A stretch of 31,713 bases of DNA, from the NCBI GenBank assembly GCA_964614655.1, contig CAZTPF010000023.1, positions 1 through 31,713 of the forward strand, given 5' to 3'. The notes beneath the pieces were generated by a model. The model was not told the DNA's origin, did no database searches, and was given only the letters and a program-made list of their open reading frames with translations. This document shows positions 23,541-30,185 of this stretch, in pieces; within the stretch, counting starts at the first letter, position 1, and each line of letters opens with the position of its first letter. This DNA is from Casp-actino8 sp964614655. GTDB taxonomy: Bacteria > Actinomycetota > Acidimicrobiia > Acidimicrobiales > Ilumatobacteraceae. A program made the translations under genes and the position numbers.

Positions 23541-24343
23541 CGCAGTCGACACTCGTCTGGAGAGTGGTCCCTCCGATCCTGCGGCAGTCACGCCGGGCTC
23601 ATCGCATGATCGAGCGAAGCCTCTACGTCAACAAGTTGTCGTGGATGATCGTCGTGTCGGGCTTCTTCGAGCCACTCTTCTATCTGTTCTCGATCCGGAT
23701 CGGTTTCGGTTCGCTGATCGGCGACATCGAGTTCGCCGGACGAACGGTCTCGTACGCGCAGTTCGTGGCGCCGGCTCTCATGGCGAGTTCGGCCATGAAC
23801 GGAGCGGTGTACGACAGCACGATGAACGTCTACTTCAAGCTGCGTCACGCCCGTCTGTACGACGGAGTTCTGGCGACCCCGATGAGCTCGAAGGACGTTG
23901 CGGTCGGAGAGATCGGCTGGGCACTCACCCGTGGAACCCTCTACTCGATCGTGTTCCTCGGCTGTCTGATCGCGCTCGGTCTCACGGACTCGTGGACGGT
24001 CTTCATGGCCGTTCCGGCCTGTCTGCTGCTCGGAGCGGCTTTCGCCTCGGTGGGTATGGCGGCCACGACGTACATGCGATCGTGGGAGGACTTCGACTGG
24101 GTGCAGACGATCGTGCTTCCGCTCTTTCTGTTCTCGGCGACCTTCTACCCGCTGTCGTCGTATGGCGCGTGGGGATGGGTCGTTCAGATCAGCCCGCTCT
24201 ACCACGGAGTCGCTCTCGTCCGGGCGGCCTGTCTCGGTATCGCGACGTGGGGAATCGTCGTTCACGTGGCTTATCTCGCCGCACTCACGATCGCCGGTCT
24301 GACGATTGCCGCTCGTCGAGTCGACACGCTTCTCTGCAAGTGA
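23537..24343 (+). CDS. ABC-2 type permease (NodJ-like), second of two
   Basis: A 268-residue paralogue of the preceding permease: LYVNKLSWMIVVSGFFEPLFYLFSI, YDSTMNVYFKLRHARLYDGVLATPMSS, DWVQTIVLPLFLFSATFYPLSS and ISPLYHGVALVRAACLG align region by region with it. Two different permeases with one ATPase suggest a heterodimeric exporter. Start ATG 23537 overlaps the upstream stop by 4 nt, so all three genes are translated as a unit. The frame open upstream to 23393 is out-of-frame sequence of the first permease. The msrA promoter lies just after its stop. Confidence 0.93.
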   Translation: MTQSTLVWRVVPPILRQSRRAHRMIERSLYVNKLSWMIVVSGFFEPLFYLFSIRIGFGSLIGDIEFAGRTVSYAQFVAPALMASSAMNGAVYDSTMNVYFKLRHARLYDGVLATPMSSKDVAVGEIGWALTRGTLYSIVFLGCLIALGLTDSWTVFMAVPACLLLGAAFASVGMAATTYMRSWEDFDWVQTIVLPLFLFSATFYPLSSYGAWGWVVQISPLYHGVALVRAACLGIATWGIVVHVAYLAALTIAGLTIAARRVDTLLCK

Positions 24344-24345
24344 CC

Positions 24346-24351
24346 TAACCT
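24346..24351 (+). promoter_or_regulatory. -10 hexamer TAACCT for a leaderless msrA transcript
   Basis: TAACCT, cgaagc, ATG at 24358; 6-nt spacing. It starts 2 nt after the second permease stop codon. Confidence 0.6.
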
Positions 24352-24357
24352 CGAAGC

Positions 24358-25017
24358 ATGCTGTTCGCCAAAAAGAATGCGTCGATGGTGGCACCCGAGA
24401 ACGCTTTGCCTGGTCGCACCGATCAGACGATGCCGGTGCCCGAGAAGCATTTCGTGCTCGATGCCCCGCTCACCCCTCCGTGGCCGGACGGCCTGCAGAC
24501 GGCAGTCTTCGGGATGGGCTGCTTCTGGGGTGCCGAGCGCAAGTTCTGGCAGACCGACGGCGTGTTCTCGACCGCCGTCGGATACGCCGGCGGCTACACG
24601 CCCAATCCGACCTACGAAGAGACCTGCAGTGGACTCACCGGGCACACCGAAGTCGTTCTGGTCGTGTTCGACCCGGCTCGAGTCACCTACACCGATCTTC
24701 TGCGCGTGTTCTGGGAGAACCACGACCCCACCCAGGGAATGCGCCAGGGCAACGACATCGGCTCGCAGTATCGCAGTGCGATCTACACCACCTCCGACGA
24801 GCAGACGGAGTCGGCGACCGAGTCGGCTCGCATCTATCAGGCGCAGTTGTCGGCTGCCGGTCTTACGACCATCACCACCGAGATCGTCGCGCTGGATCGT
24901 TTCTTCTACGCCGAGCCCTACCACCAGCAGTATCTGGGCAAGAATCCGAACGGCTACTGCGGTATCGGCGGTACCGGCGTGAGTTGCCCGATCGGCACCG
25001 GAGTGTCTCAGGCCTGA
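24358..25017 (+). CDS. msrA: Peptide-methionine (S)-S-oxide reductase
   Basis: A 219-residue MsrA. AVFGMGCFWGAERKFW holds the catalytic Cys55. VGYAGGYTPNPTYEETCSGLTGHTE, FWENHDPTQGMRQGNDIGSQYRSAIY and the AEPYHQQYLGKNPNGYC block are all typical. Cysteines in the C-terminal YCGIGGTGVSCPIG can act in resolving disulfides. An N-terminal extension of about 45 residues (ALPGRTDQTMPVPEKHFVL) is found in the longer E. coli-type MsrA. It repairs methionine sulfoxide with thioredoxin-type reductants. Its last 10 bp overlap the convergent gene at 25008 through a palindrome. Confidence 0.96.
   Translation: MLFAKKNASMVAPENALPGRTDQTMPVPEKHFVLDAPLTPPWPDGLQTAVFGMGCFWGAERKFWQTDGVFSTAVGYAGGYTPNPTYEETCSGLTGHTEVVLVVFDPARVTYTDLLRVFWENHDPTQGMRQGNDIGSQYRSAIYTTSDEQTESATESARIYQAQLSAAGLTTITTEIVALDRFFYAEPYHQQYLGKNPNGYCGIGGTGVSCPIGTGVSQA
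25008..25017. repeat. Palindromic overlap of two convergent stop regions
   Basis: TCAGGCCTGA is a perfect 10-bp palindrome that encodes Gln-Ala-stop in both directions, ending msrA on the plus strand and the deoxyribosyltransferase-like gene on the minus strand. Confidence 0.9.
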
Positions 25018-25439
25018 GCGGACTTCCATTCGACGAGAGCGTCGCGCAATTCGTCGAGTGATCGCACGAGCTGGTCCATCGAACACTGCATCATCAGGTT
25101 CACCACTTCGTCCGGAGCGGGGAAGCGGGCTCGCCAGTCGGTGTACAGACCGATGATGTGCTTGCCGAGAGCGAAGGCGTATCCCATCTCCCACGCCGTT
25201 CCGTCGTCGGTCATGACACCGTTCAGATTGGCGACCACTACGTCGCAGCGATCGATACCGCCCTTGTCGTTCTCGAAGATCAGACGGACGTTGTCCGCAG
25301 TCTTCGGCGGATTGTCCCGATGGGGGAGGAAGGTGTCGAACCCGCAGTCTCGAACCAGGGCGTCGACCTTCTCGATGAACCACCGTTCACCTTCGTCGAA
25401 CAGCGGACCGGCCACGTACACGTAGGGCTTCTCGCTCAT
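25008..25439 (-). CDS. Nucleoside 2-deoxyribosyltransferase-like protein
   Basis: A 143-residue protein with YVAGPLFDEGERWF at the nucleotide-binding start, CDVVVANLNGVMTDDGTAWEMGYAFALGK and the expected nucleophile Glu84 in AWEMGYA. These are the two signatures of the deoxyribosyltransferase family (PF05014), which swaps bases between deoxynucleosides or hydrolyses (deoxy)nucleoside monophosphates. ATG 25439 overlaps the upstream CoA-transferase stop (ATGA); an in-frame ATG at 25448 is possible. It is the last of a four-gene minus-strand operon and converges on msrA with a 10-bp overlap. The true substrate is uncertain. Confidence 0.87.
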   Translation of the reverse strand: MSEKPYVYVAGPLFDEGERWFIEKVDALVRDCGFDTFLPHRDNPPKTADNVRLIFENDKGGIDRCDVVVANLNGVMTDDGTAWEMGYAFALGKHIIGLYTDWRARFPAPDEVVNLMMQCSMDQLVRSLDELRDALVEWKSAQA

Positions 25440-26563
25440 CTTTCCCATTCCTTTCGTCGGATTTCGTCTCCATCGGCGTCGAGCGCACGACCGGGATGTC
25501 GAAGCACACCTGGAGTTCGTGACAGTCGTGCGATCAAGTTCTGCATCGGTGTATCACCGACGTCGACGATCGCCTGGCGCTCGACGAAATGCGGATCGAC
25601 GGCGATATCGGCCATGTCGAGGACCGGGCCGATGGCCGCCTCGGCCTCTTCGAAGATTCGGATCACTTCGTCGCGAGTCCGTTCGGCGCACCACGTGCTC
25701 ATTCGCTCTTCGAGTTCGTCGCGATGTGCTGTGCGGCCGGTGAACGACGCGAACCGAGGATCATCGGCCACACCGAGAATCTCCATCACTCGCATGGCCA
25801 CGGTGTCGGACGATGCCGACACCCCGACCCACTTCGCATCGGCGCACTGGTACACGCCACGGGGGACGGTGTACGGAAGACCAGAACCGAGACGGGGCTG
25901 GAGTTCTCCGGCCAGCGCGAACAGGGAGGCCACCGGACCCATGACGTGGAAGATGCTCTCGAGCAAGTTGACGTCGACTTCTTGTCCGACACCGGAATGT
26001 AGGGCCACCATGGTGGCGAAGGCGGCGACGAGCGCCGTGAGCTCGTCGGTCAGTGCAATGGCCGGCAGCAGAGGTGGGCCGTCCTTCTCTCCGTTGACGG
26101 CGGCGAATCCCGACATGGATTCGGCGATCGAGGCGAAGCCCGGACGGTCGGCGTACGGTCCGTTCTGCCCGAAGCCGGTGATTCGTGTGATCACGAGCGA
26201 CGGGTTGAGTTCGAGCAGCCGATCGGGTCCGAGGCCGAGCCGCTCGAGGGTGCCGGGTCGGAAGTTCTCGACCAGGACGTGGGCGTCGCTCACGAGGCGC
26301 TCGAACAATTCTCGATCGTCGGCATTCTTCAGATCGAGGGCGATCGTGCGCTTGTTTCGATTGGCGAGCTTCCACCACAGACCGACCCCGTCGCGCGGGT
26401 CCTTCCAGGCCATGTTGCGGAGGCTGTCGCCAGTGTCGGGACGTTCGACCTTGATCACATCGGCCCCGAAGTCGGCCAGATAGCGCGCGCAGTTCGGACC
26501 GGCGATCACCGACGACAGATCGACGACGCGTAGATCGCTCAGTGGGGTTCGGTCATCGGGCAC
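25436..26563 (-). CDS. Family III CoA transferase (CaiB/BaiF type), second copy
   Basis: A 375-residue protein: LRVVDLSSVIAGPNCARYLADFG, FGADVIKVERPDTGD, NRNKRTIALDLKN, HVLVENFRPGTLERLGLG and ITGFGQNGPYADRPGF. The predicted catalytic aspartate is Asp173 in ALTDELTAL. It transfers CoA between acids by a ping-pong-free mechanism typical of the family; substrates are unknown. GTG 26563 starts 3 nt after the aminotransferase stop, so the two genes are operonic. It is somewhat shorter than the copy at 908-2140 and clearly diverged from it, so it is not a recent duplication. Confidence 0.93.
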   Translation of the reverse strand: MPDDRTPLSDLRVVDLSSVIAGPNCARYLADFGADVIKVERPDTGDSLRNMAWKDPRDGVGLWWKLANRNKRTIALDLKNADDRELFERLVSDAHVLVENFRPGTLERLGLGPDRLLELNPSLVITRITGFGQNGPYADRPGFASIAESMSGFAAVNGEKDGPPLLPAIALTDELTALVAAFATMVALHSGVGQEVDVNLLESIFHVMGPVASLFALAGELQPRLGSGLPYTVPRGVYQCADAKWVGVSASSDTVAMRVMEILGVADDPRFASFTGRTAHRDELEERMSTWCAERTRDEVIRIFEEAEAAIGPVLDMADIAVDPHFVERQAIVDVGDTPMQNLIARLSRTPGVLRHPGRALDADGDEIRRKEWER

Positions 26564-26566
26564 GAT

Positions 26567-27727
26567 TCAGGGCTTCCAGGTGCTCAGCACGTCGCACGCC
26601 TGCTCGATGTGTTCGAGGGATCCGGCGTACGAGAAGCGAACGTATCGGTGGCCGCGGGCCAGGTCGAAATCGAGGCCGGGTGTGGTGGCGACTCCGAGTT
26701 CGTCGAGCCAACGCCGGCACAGATCCATCGAGTCGTCGGTGAGACGACTCACGTCGGCGTACACGTAGAAGGCACCGTCGGCGCGTGCGATGTCGACGAG
26801 GCCCAAACGACGGAGTCCGTCGATCAGCACGTCTCGGTTGTGGGCGTACCGCGCCACATGGGAGTCGAGCTCGTCGGTGCAGTCGAAGGCGGCCAGGCCG
26901 GCGATCTGGCTCACGTGCGGCGCGCAGATGTAGAGGTTCTGCTGCAGACGGTCGACGGTCTCGCGCAAGTGCTCGGGCAGCACCATCCAACCGAGACGCC
27001 AACCGGTCATCGAGTAGTACTTCGAGAACGAGTTGATCACGACCGGATTCGGAGATCGGCCGACGACGGTCGCCGCTGGCCGGTCGTAGGTGATGCCGTG
27101 ATAGATCTCGTCGGCGATCAGTTGAATCGCGTTGGCATCGCAGTAGGAGACCAGATCGTCGAGAGTCGTCGGATCGAGAACGGTTCCGGTGGGGTTGGAG
27201 GGCGACGCGATGACGAGTCCGTCGAGGGGCCCGGCAGCGTCCAGAAGTTGGTGCGTCGGAGACCAGTTGGTCTCGGGACCGATCGGGATACGAACCGGTT
27301 CGATACCGAGTGCCACCAATGCGTTGCGGTAACACGGATAGCCCGGTTCGAGGACGCCGACCCGATCGCCAGGATCGAAGGCGGCGAGAAAAGCCAGAGT
27401 GAACCCGGCCGATGCGCCCGACACGATCGTGACCGAGTCGGTGGTGATCGAAGTGCGGTATCGCTCGTCGTAATGCTGGACGATGCGGTCGATCAGCGTC
27501 GGCAGCCCGGGCGAATTGGTGTAACCGAGAGGCCGATCGGCTTCGAGGGCTTCGATGACGGCCCGTCGTGCACCGAGTGGAGCTCCGGTACTCGGCTGGC
27601 CGACTTGAAGGAACATGGTCGGTAGACCGCGGTGGGCTCGATCGGTGGCCTGCTTCGACATGGTCATGGCGTGGAAGGGAGGAACACGCATCGCCTGCTC
27701 TCCGGCCGAGAACGACGCGTGGTTCAC
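26567..27727 (-). CDS. PLP-dependent class I aminotransferase (second copy, AspC-like fold)
   Basis: A 386-residue class I/II aminotransferase. MRVPPFHAMTMSKQA at the start, LQVGQPSTGAP, VSGASAGFTLAF, IASPSNPTGTVLD, IADEIYHGITYD and SFSKYYSMTGWRLGW with the PLP lysine Lys236 are all present. GTG 27727 is chosen because it overlaps the phosphoesterase stop in a GTGA, an arrangement seen at two other junctions here; ATG 27691 would cut off family sequence. It sits between a phosphoesterase and a CoA transferase. The specific amino acid is not readable from the sequence. Confidence 0.92.
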   Translation of the reverse strand: MNHASFSAGEQAMRVPPFHAMTMSKQATDRAHRGLPTMFLQVGQPSTGAPLGARRAVIEALEADRPLGYTNSPGLPTLIDRIVQHYDERYRTSITTDSVTIVSGASAGFTLAFLAAFDPGDRVGVLEPGYPCYRNALVALGIEPVRIPIGPETNWSPTHQLLDAAGPLDGLVIASPSNPTGTVLDPTTLDDLVSYCDANAIQLIADEIYHGITYDRPAATVVGRSPNPVVINSFSKYYSMTGWRLGWMVLPEHLRETVDRLQQNLYICAPHVSQIAGLAAFDCTDELDSHVARYAHNRDVLIDGLRRLGLVDIARADGAFYVYADVSRLTDDSMDLCRRWLDELGVATTPGLDFDLARGHRYVRFSYAGSLEHIEQACDVLSTWKP

Positions 27728-28725
27728 GTCGTGCGATCCGGGAACACGAAACAGCGTTCGTCGAGCGAGCCGAGTGCATACGACTCGTACTTCATACCGA
27801 AGTCGGCATACAGACCTCGACATCTTTCGCTCCAAGCGAGGGCTTCCGGATCGGACACCCGGTGCACGATCTGCATCACCCCACCCTCGTACACCCGGTA
27901 CTCGGCCCACGTGCCCGGGAAGTCTTTGACGGTTCCGACTTCGACCGTCGGCACTCCGCACGGCATGCGGCGCACGCGGTGTCGGTGCGTGTGGCCGGCG
28001 GTGTATCCGATCACGTTCGTATGACGGGCGATGAGCCGATCGAGGTCGTCACTCGAGTCGGGGTGCAGGCCGAAGTAGTCGTCGCTTCTCTTTCCGTCGA
28101 CCCACTGCTGATGATGTCCCATGACGAGTACTCGAGTGTCGGTGGATGCAACCCTGTCCTCGAGCCATGCGATCTGATCGGGTGTGAATGCACCGGTGGT
28201 CTCGGTGGGGATCACGGTGTCCATGAGAGCGATGCAGACTCCCGGTAATTCGATCCAGAGATCTCGGTCGTACCGACGTTGATCGTGGTAGGCGTCGTGG
28301 TTGCCGCGTACGACGTGCAGTCGATCACCGAAAGCTGGTCGGTAACACGCCTCGAAGGCTGCGAATTCCTCGTCGGTTCCGTCGAGGGTGATATCGCCCT
28401 TGACGACGACAGCCACCGGATCGATGGTCGCGATCTCGTCGACGGCGGCTCGGTTCATGAGTTCAGGGTGCGGTGTCTCGTGCGACTCGCGTCGCTGAAT
28501 CGGGCCGTCGGTACGTCCGTCCATTCGTCCGCACTCGACTTCGCCGAAGTGGACGTCGTTGACGGTTGCGAAGCGGCAGAGCATCTCGCCGTCGGGACGA
28601 GGCAGAGTACGTGCGGTCACCCCATCGAATTCGTAGATGGTTTGGGGTCGCAGTTCGTTGCGACGTGTCGTCATGGTTCCGTGATGGAGAACGACCATGT
28701 CGTCGGCAATTGTCGTGACGTCCAC
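27724..28725 (-). CDS. Calcineurin-like metallophosphoesterase (CpdA-like)
   Basis: A 333-residue phosphoesterase. TVNDVHFGE carries Asp57 and His59. VVVKGDITLDG holds Asp111, VVRGNHDAYHD holds Asn142 and His143, MGHHQQW holds His204, and YTAGHTHRHRVRR holds His245 and His247. The order is that of class III cyclic-nucleotide phosphodiesterases and related enzymes. The start is set at GTG 28725 because TACCCT lies exactly 6 nt upstream; an earlier in-frame start at 28812 would run through an AT-rich regulatory region. It heads a four-gene operon (aminotransferase, CoA transferase, deoxyribosyltransferase-like) and is divergent from a LuxR-type regulator. Cyclic nucleotide hydrolysis is a family-based guess. 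Confidence 0.88.
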   Translation of the reverse strand: MDVTTIADDMVVLHHGTMTTRRNELRPQTIYEFDGVTARTLPRPDGEMLCRFATVNDVHFGEVECGRMDGRTDGPIQRRESHETPHPELMNRAAVDEIATIDPVAVVVKGDITLDGTDEEFAAFEACYRPAFGDRLHVVRGNHDAYHDQRRYDRDLWIELPGVCIALMDTVIPTETTGAFTPDQIAWLEDRVASTDTRVLVMGHHQQWVDGKRSDDYFGLHPDSSDDLDRLIARHTNVIGYTAGHTHRHRVRRMPCGVPTVEVGTVKDFPGTWAEYRVYEGGVMQIVHRVSDPEALAWSERCRGLYADFGMKYESYALGSLDERCFVFPDRTT

Positions 28726-28731
28726 GTCCGA

Positions 28732-28737
28732 AGGGTA
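28732..28737 (-). promoter_or_regulatory. -10 hexamer TACCCT for a leaderless phosphoesterase operon transcript
   Basis: On the minus strand TACCCT, tcggac, GTG 28725; 6-nt spacing. The inverted repeat at 28754-28767 lies where the -35 element would be. Confidence 0.6.
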
Positions 28738-28753
28738 GTCAGTCGTCGACGGC

Positions 28754-28767
28754 AGTATTTTCGTACT
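28754..28767. promoter_or_regulatory. Candidate operator AGTA-N6-TACT (site B)
   Basis: AGTA TTTTCG TACT, with one more flanking pair (C/G) making 5-bp arms. It sits about 77 nt before the plus-strand LuxR-type gene and about 30-43 nt before the phosphoesterase start. The same half-sites and spacer length occur at 30145-30158. Confidence 0.45.
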
Positions 28768-28781
28768 GGCGCGAAAATTTC

Positions 28782-28791
28782 GGGGGGGGGG
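28782..28791 (+). repeat. G10 homopolymer tract
   Basis: Ten consecutive G in the intergenic region, following the palindromic CGAAAATTTCG at 28772-28782. It is the longest homopolymer I noticed in the window. Confidence 0.9.
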
Positions 28792-28822
28792 TAGGACATT
28801 TGTTTGCCTCACCTCTCGATGT

Positions 28823-28838
28823 CGAGTCGGGAGACTCG
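28823..28838 (+). other. Leader hairpin with Shine-Dalgarno in a GGGA tetraloop
   Basis: CGAGTC GGGA GACTCG is a perfect 6-bp stem with a GNRA-type loop, 5 nt before ATG 28844. The only Shine-Dalgarno-like bases (GGGAG) are in the loop and the first base of the stem, so folding could alter ribosome access. Confidence 0.5.
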
Positions 28839-28843
28839 TTCAC

Positions 28844-29506
28844 ATGAGAGTTCACCTCGTGACCACCAACCCTGCGCTCTGCAGCGTTCTTGCCGACGAT
28901 CTCGACGAGATCGACGACGTGGAGGTGCAGATCATCGACGCGCGAGAGCTGGAGACGGCGTCCTCACTGAAGTTCGACGAGGTCGTGATCGTGGCCGAGG
29001 CCGCTTTGAGAGCGTGGCGCCGAGCGCGTGGCGAACTCCGTATCGACCCGTCGGCGGTGCAGGTGGTGGGAAGTCTCGGTGCATTCTGGGCGCTGCAACG
29101 CCACCCCGAATCCCTGGGCTTCGACGGCTACATCGATTTCAAATGGCCCACCCGGCAGATCGTGCACGAACTCGTTCGAATTCGATCCAGCCAGTCCGAT
29201 CTACGGATGACGAACCTTCGACGAATACTCCGGCCACCTGGTGACGACGACACGCCGGCGGAACTCGATTCGATCGAGCGACGGATCGTCGCCTACGTCA
29301 CCATGGGACTCTGCGATCGCGACATCGCCGGCAAGATCTTTCTGTCTCCGCAGACCGTGCGTAATCGAGTGAGTCGGTTGCTGGACAGATTCCATCTGTG
29401 CAATCGGACTCAACTGGCGATGATGTGCGCTCAGGATTCGCGAATCGTCGATGGTCGGCTGACGACGCCCGAGTCGGCACCGCTCAGAGCCAAGGTCCAG
29501 CGGTAG
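28844..29506 (+). CDS. LuxR-type HTH transcriptional regulator with degenerate receiver-like domain (copy 1)
   Basis: A 220-residue protein. The N-terminus (RVHLVTTNPALCSVLADDLDEI) looks like a receiver-type fold, but the strand where the phosphorylated Asp should be reads FDEVVIVAEAA, so phosphotransfer is unlikely. Residues about 140-195 are a LuxR HTH: SIERRIVAYVTMGLCDRDIA, then SPQTVRNRVSRLLDRF and NRTQLA. The last 25 residues lie beyond the HTH and are antisense to the 3' end of the paralogue at 29431. A shared QTVRNRVS and NRTQLA core shows common descent. The start ATG has a GGGAG sequence in a hairpin upstream. It is divergent from the phosphoesterase operon, a plausible target. Confidence 0.85.
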   Translation: MRVHLVTTNPALCSVLADDLDEIDDVEVQIIDARELETASSLKFDEVVIVAEAALRAWRRARGELRIDPSAVQVVGSLGAFWALQRHPESLGFDGYIDFKWPTRQIVHELVRIRSSQSDLRMTNLRRILRPPGDDDTPAELDSIERRIVAYVTMGLCDRDIAGKIFLSPQTVRNRVSRLLDRFHLCNRTQLAMMCAQDSRIVDGRLTTPESAPLRAKVQR

Positions 29507-30093
29507 AAGTCGATCGCCAGTTGGGTGCGATTGGCCATTCCTGATTCGAGGAGCATGTTGCTCACTCGGTTGCGGACCGTTTGTGCGTTGAGATTCATCA
29601 TCTCGGCGATCTGGGCATCGGTGTGGCCGTCGACGATGTAGCGGAGGATCTCGACGTCGCGTGTGTCGCGACAATGCTCACAGAAGCGAGTCTCGAGGAG
29701 CACGCTCTGGTCGAGAGTCCACAGTTCGGACGCTGCGACGGGCGGTCCGAAGGTCAGCAGATCTTGTATCGCCGTGACAGCCGACGACGTGTCGACCTCG
29801 GTGTCCACGACGCCGGCGAAACCGAACAACCGCGCCTGCGACACGAAGAGCGGTGCCGGTGATCGGGCGAGAAGGACGGACACCAACGTCGAACTCGTCG
29901 TCGGCGCCAAATTCGAGAAGAGGTTCCGGCAGACGTCCAGAGGTATGGCGTGGACGACGAGACCGGTGACGTCGGCGAGATCGTCTCGATCGACCTGTGG
30001 GGTCACCAGTGGGTCGATGCCAAGCTCTCGCCCGATGATGGAGGCGATCCCATCGGCGAGGAGAGCGGTCGGGCTCCAGACCACCAGCTTCAT
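29431..30093 (-). CDS. LuxR-type HTH transcriptional regulator with degenerate receiver-like domain (copy 2)
   Basis: A 220-residue paralogue of the preceding gene in the opposite direction. The N-terminus KLVVWSPTALLADGIASIIG is receiver-like, but TGLVVHAIPLDVC replaces the phosphoacceptor strand. A cysteine/histidine pair (FCEHCRD) precedes the HTH (DVEILRYIVDGHTDAQIA, AQTVRNRVSNMLLESG, NRTQLA). ATG 30093 is preferred because GAGG lies 6 nt upstream; ATG 30096 is directly adjacent. Its last 25 codons overlap the tail of copy 1. It lies downstream of the carboxylase genes on the same strand with an 92-nt gap holding an inverted repeat. Confidence 0.84.
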   Translation of the reverse strand: MKLVVWSPTALLADGIASIIGRELGIDPLVTPQVDRDDLADVTGLVVHAIPLDVCRNLFSNLAPTTSSTLVSVLLARSPAPLFVSQARLFGFAGVVDTEVDTSSAVTAIQDLLTFGPPVAASELWTLDQSVLLETRFCEHCRDTRDVEILRYIVDGHTDAQIAEMMNLNAQTVRNRVSNMLLESGMANRTQLAIDFYRWTLALSGADSGVVSRPSTIRES

Positions 30094-30140
30094 CATCGAC
30101 CTCGTGAGAACGAAGTCTGTTCGTGATTGGACTCCGAAGT

Positions 30141-30162
30141 GTGAAGTAAATTTCTACTTCAC
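30141..30162. promoter_or_regulatory. Candidate operator (site A), 8-bp inverted repeat around AGTA-N6-TACT
   Basis: GTGAAGTA, 6 nt (AATTTC), TACTTCAC: a perfect 8-bp inverted repeat in an AT-rich island, about 48-69 nt before the minus-strand LuxR-type gene. The core AGTA-N6-TACT (30145-30158) matches site B at 28754-28767. It could alternatively be a terminator for the carboxylase genes, but no U-tract follows. Confidence 0.5.
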
Positions 30163-30185
30163 GAGCGATCGAAGAAGTGGTGTCT

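Noticed and set aside
22389..23591. 400-codon minus-strand open frame opposite the ABC transporter genes
   Set aside because: Highly charged, repetitive composition typical of antisense frames; the plus strand has intact ATPase and permease motifs.
26609..27625. 338-codon plus-strand open frame opposite the second aminotransferase
   Set aside because: No domain features; the minus strand has a full class I aminotransferase.
28726..28812. N-terminal extension of the phosphoesterase
   Set aside because: The extension would read through an AT-rich control region with G10 and a palindrome; GTG 28725 fits the leaderless pattern.
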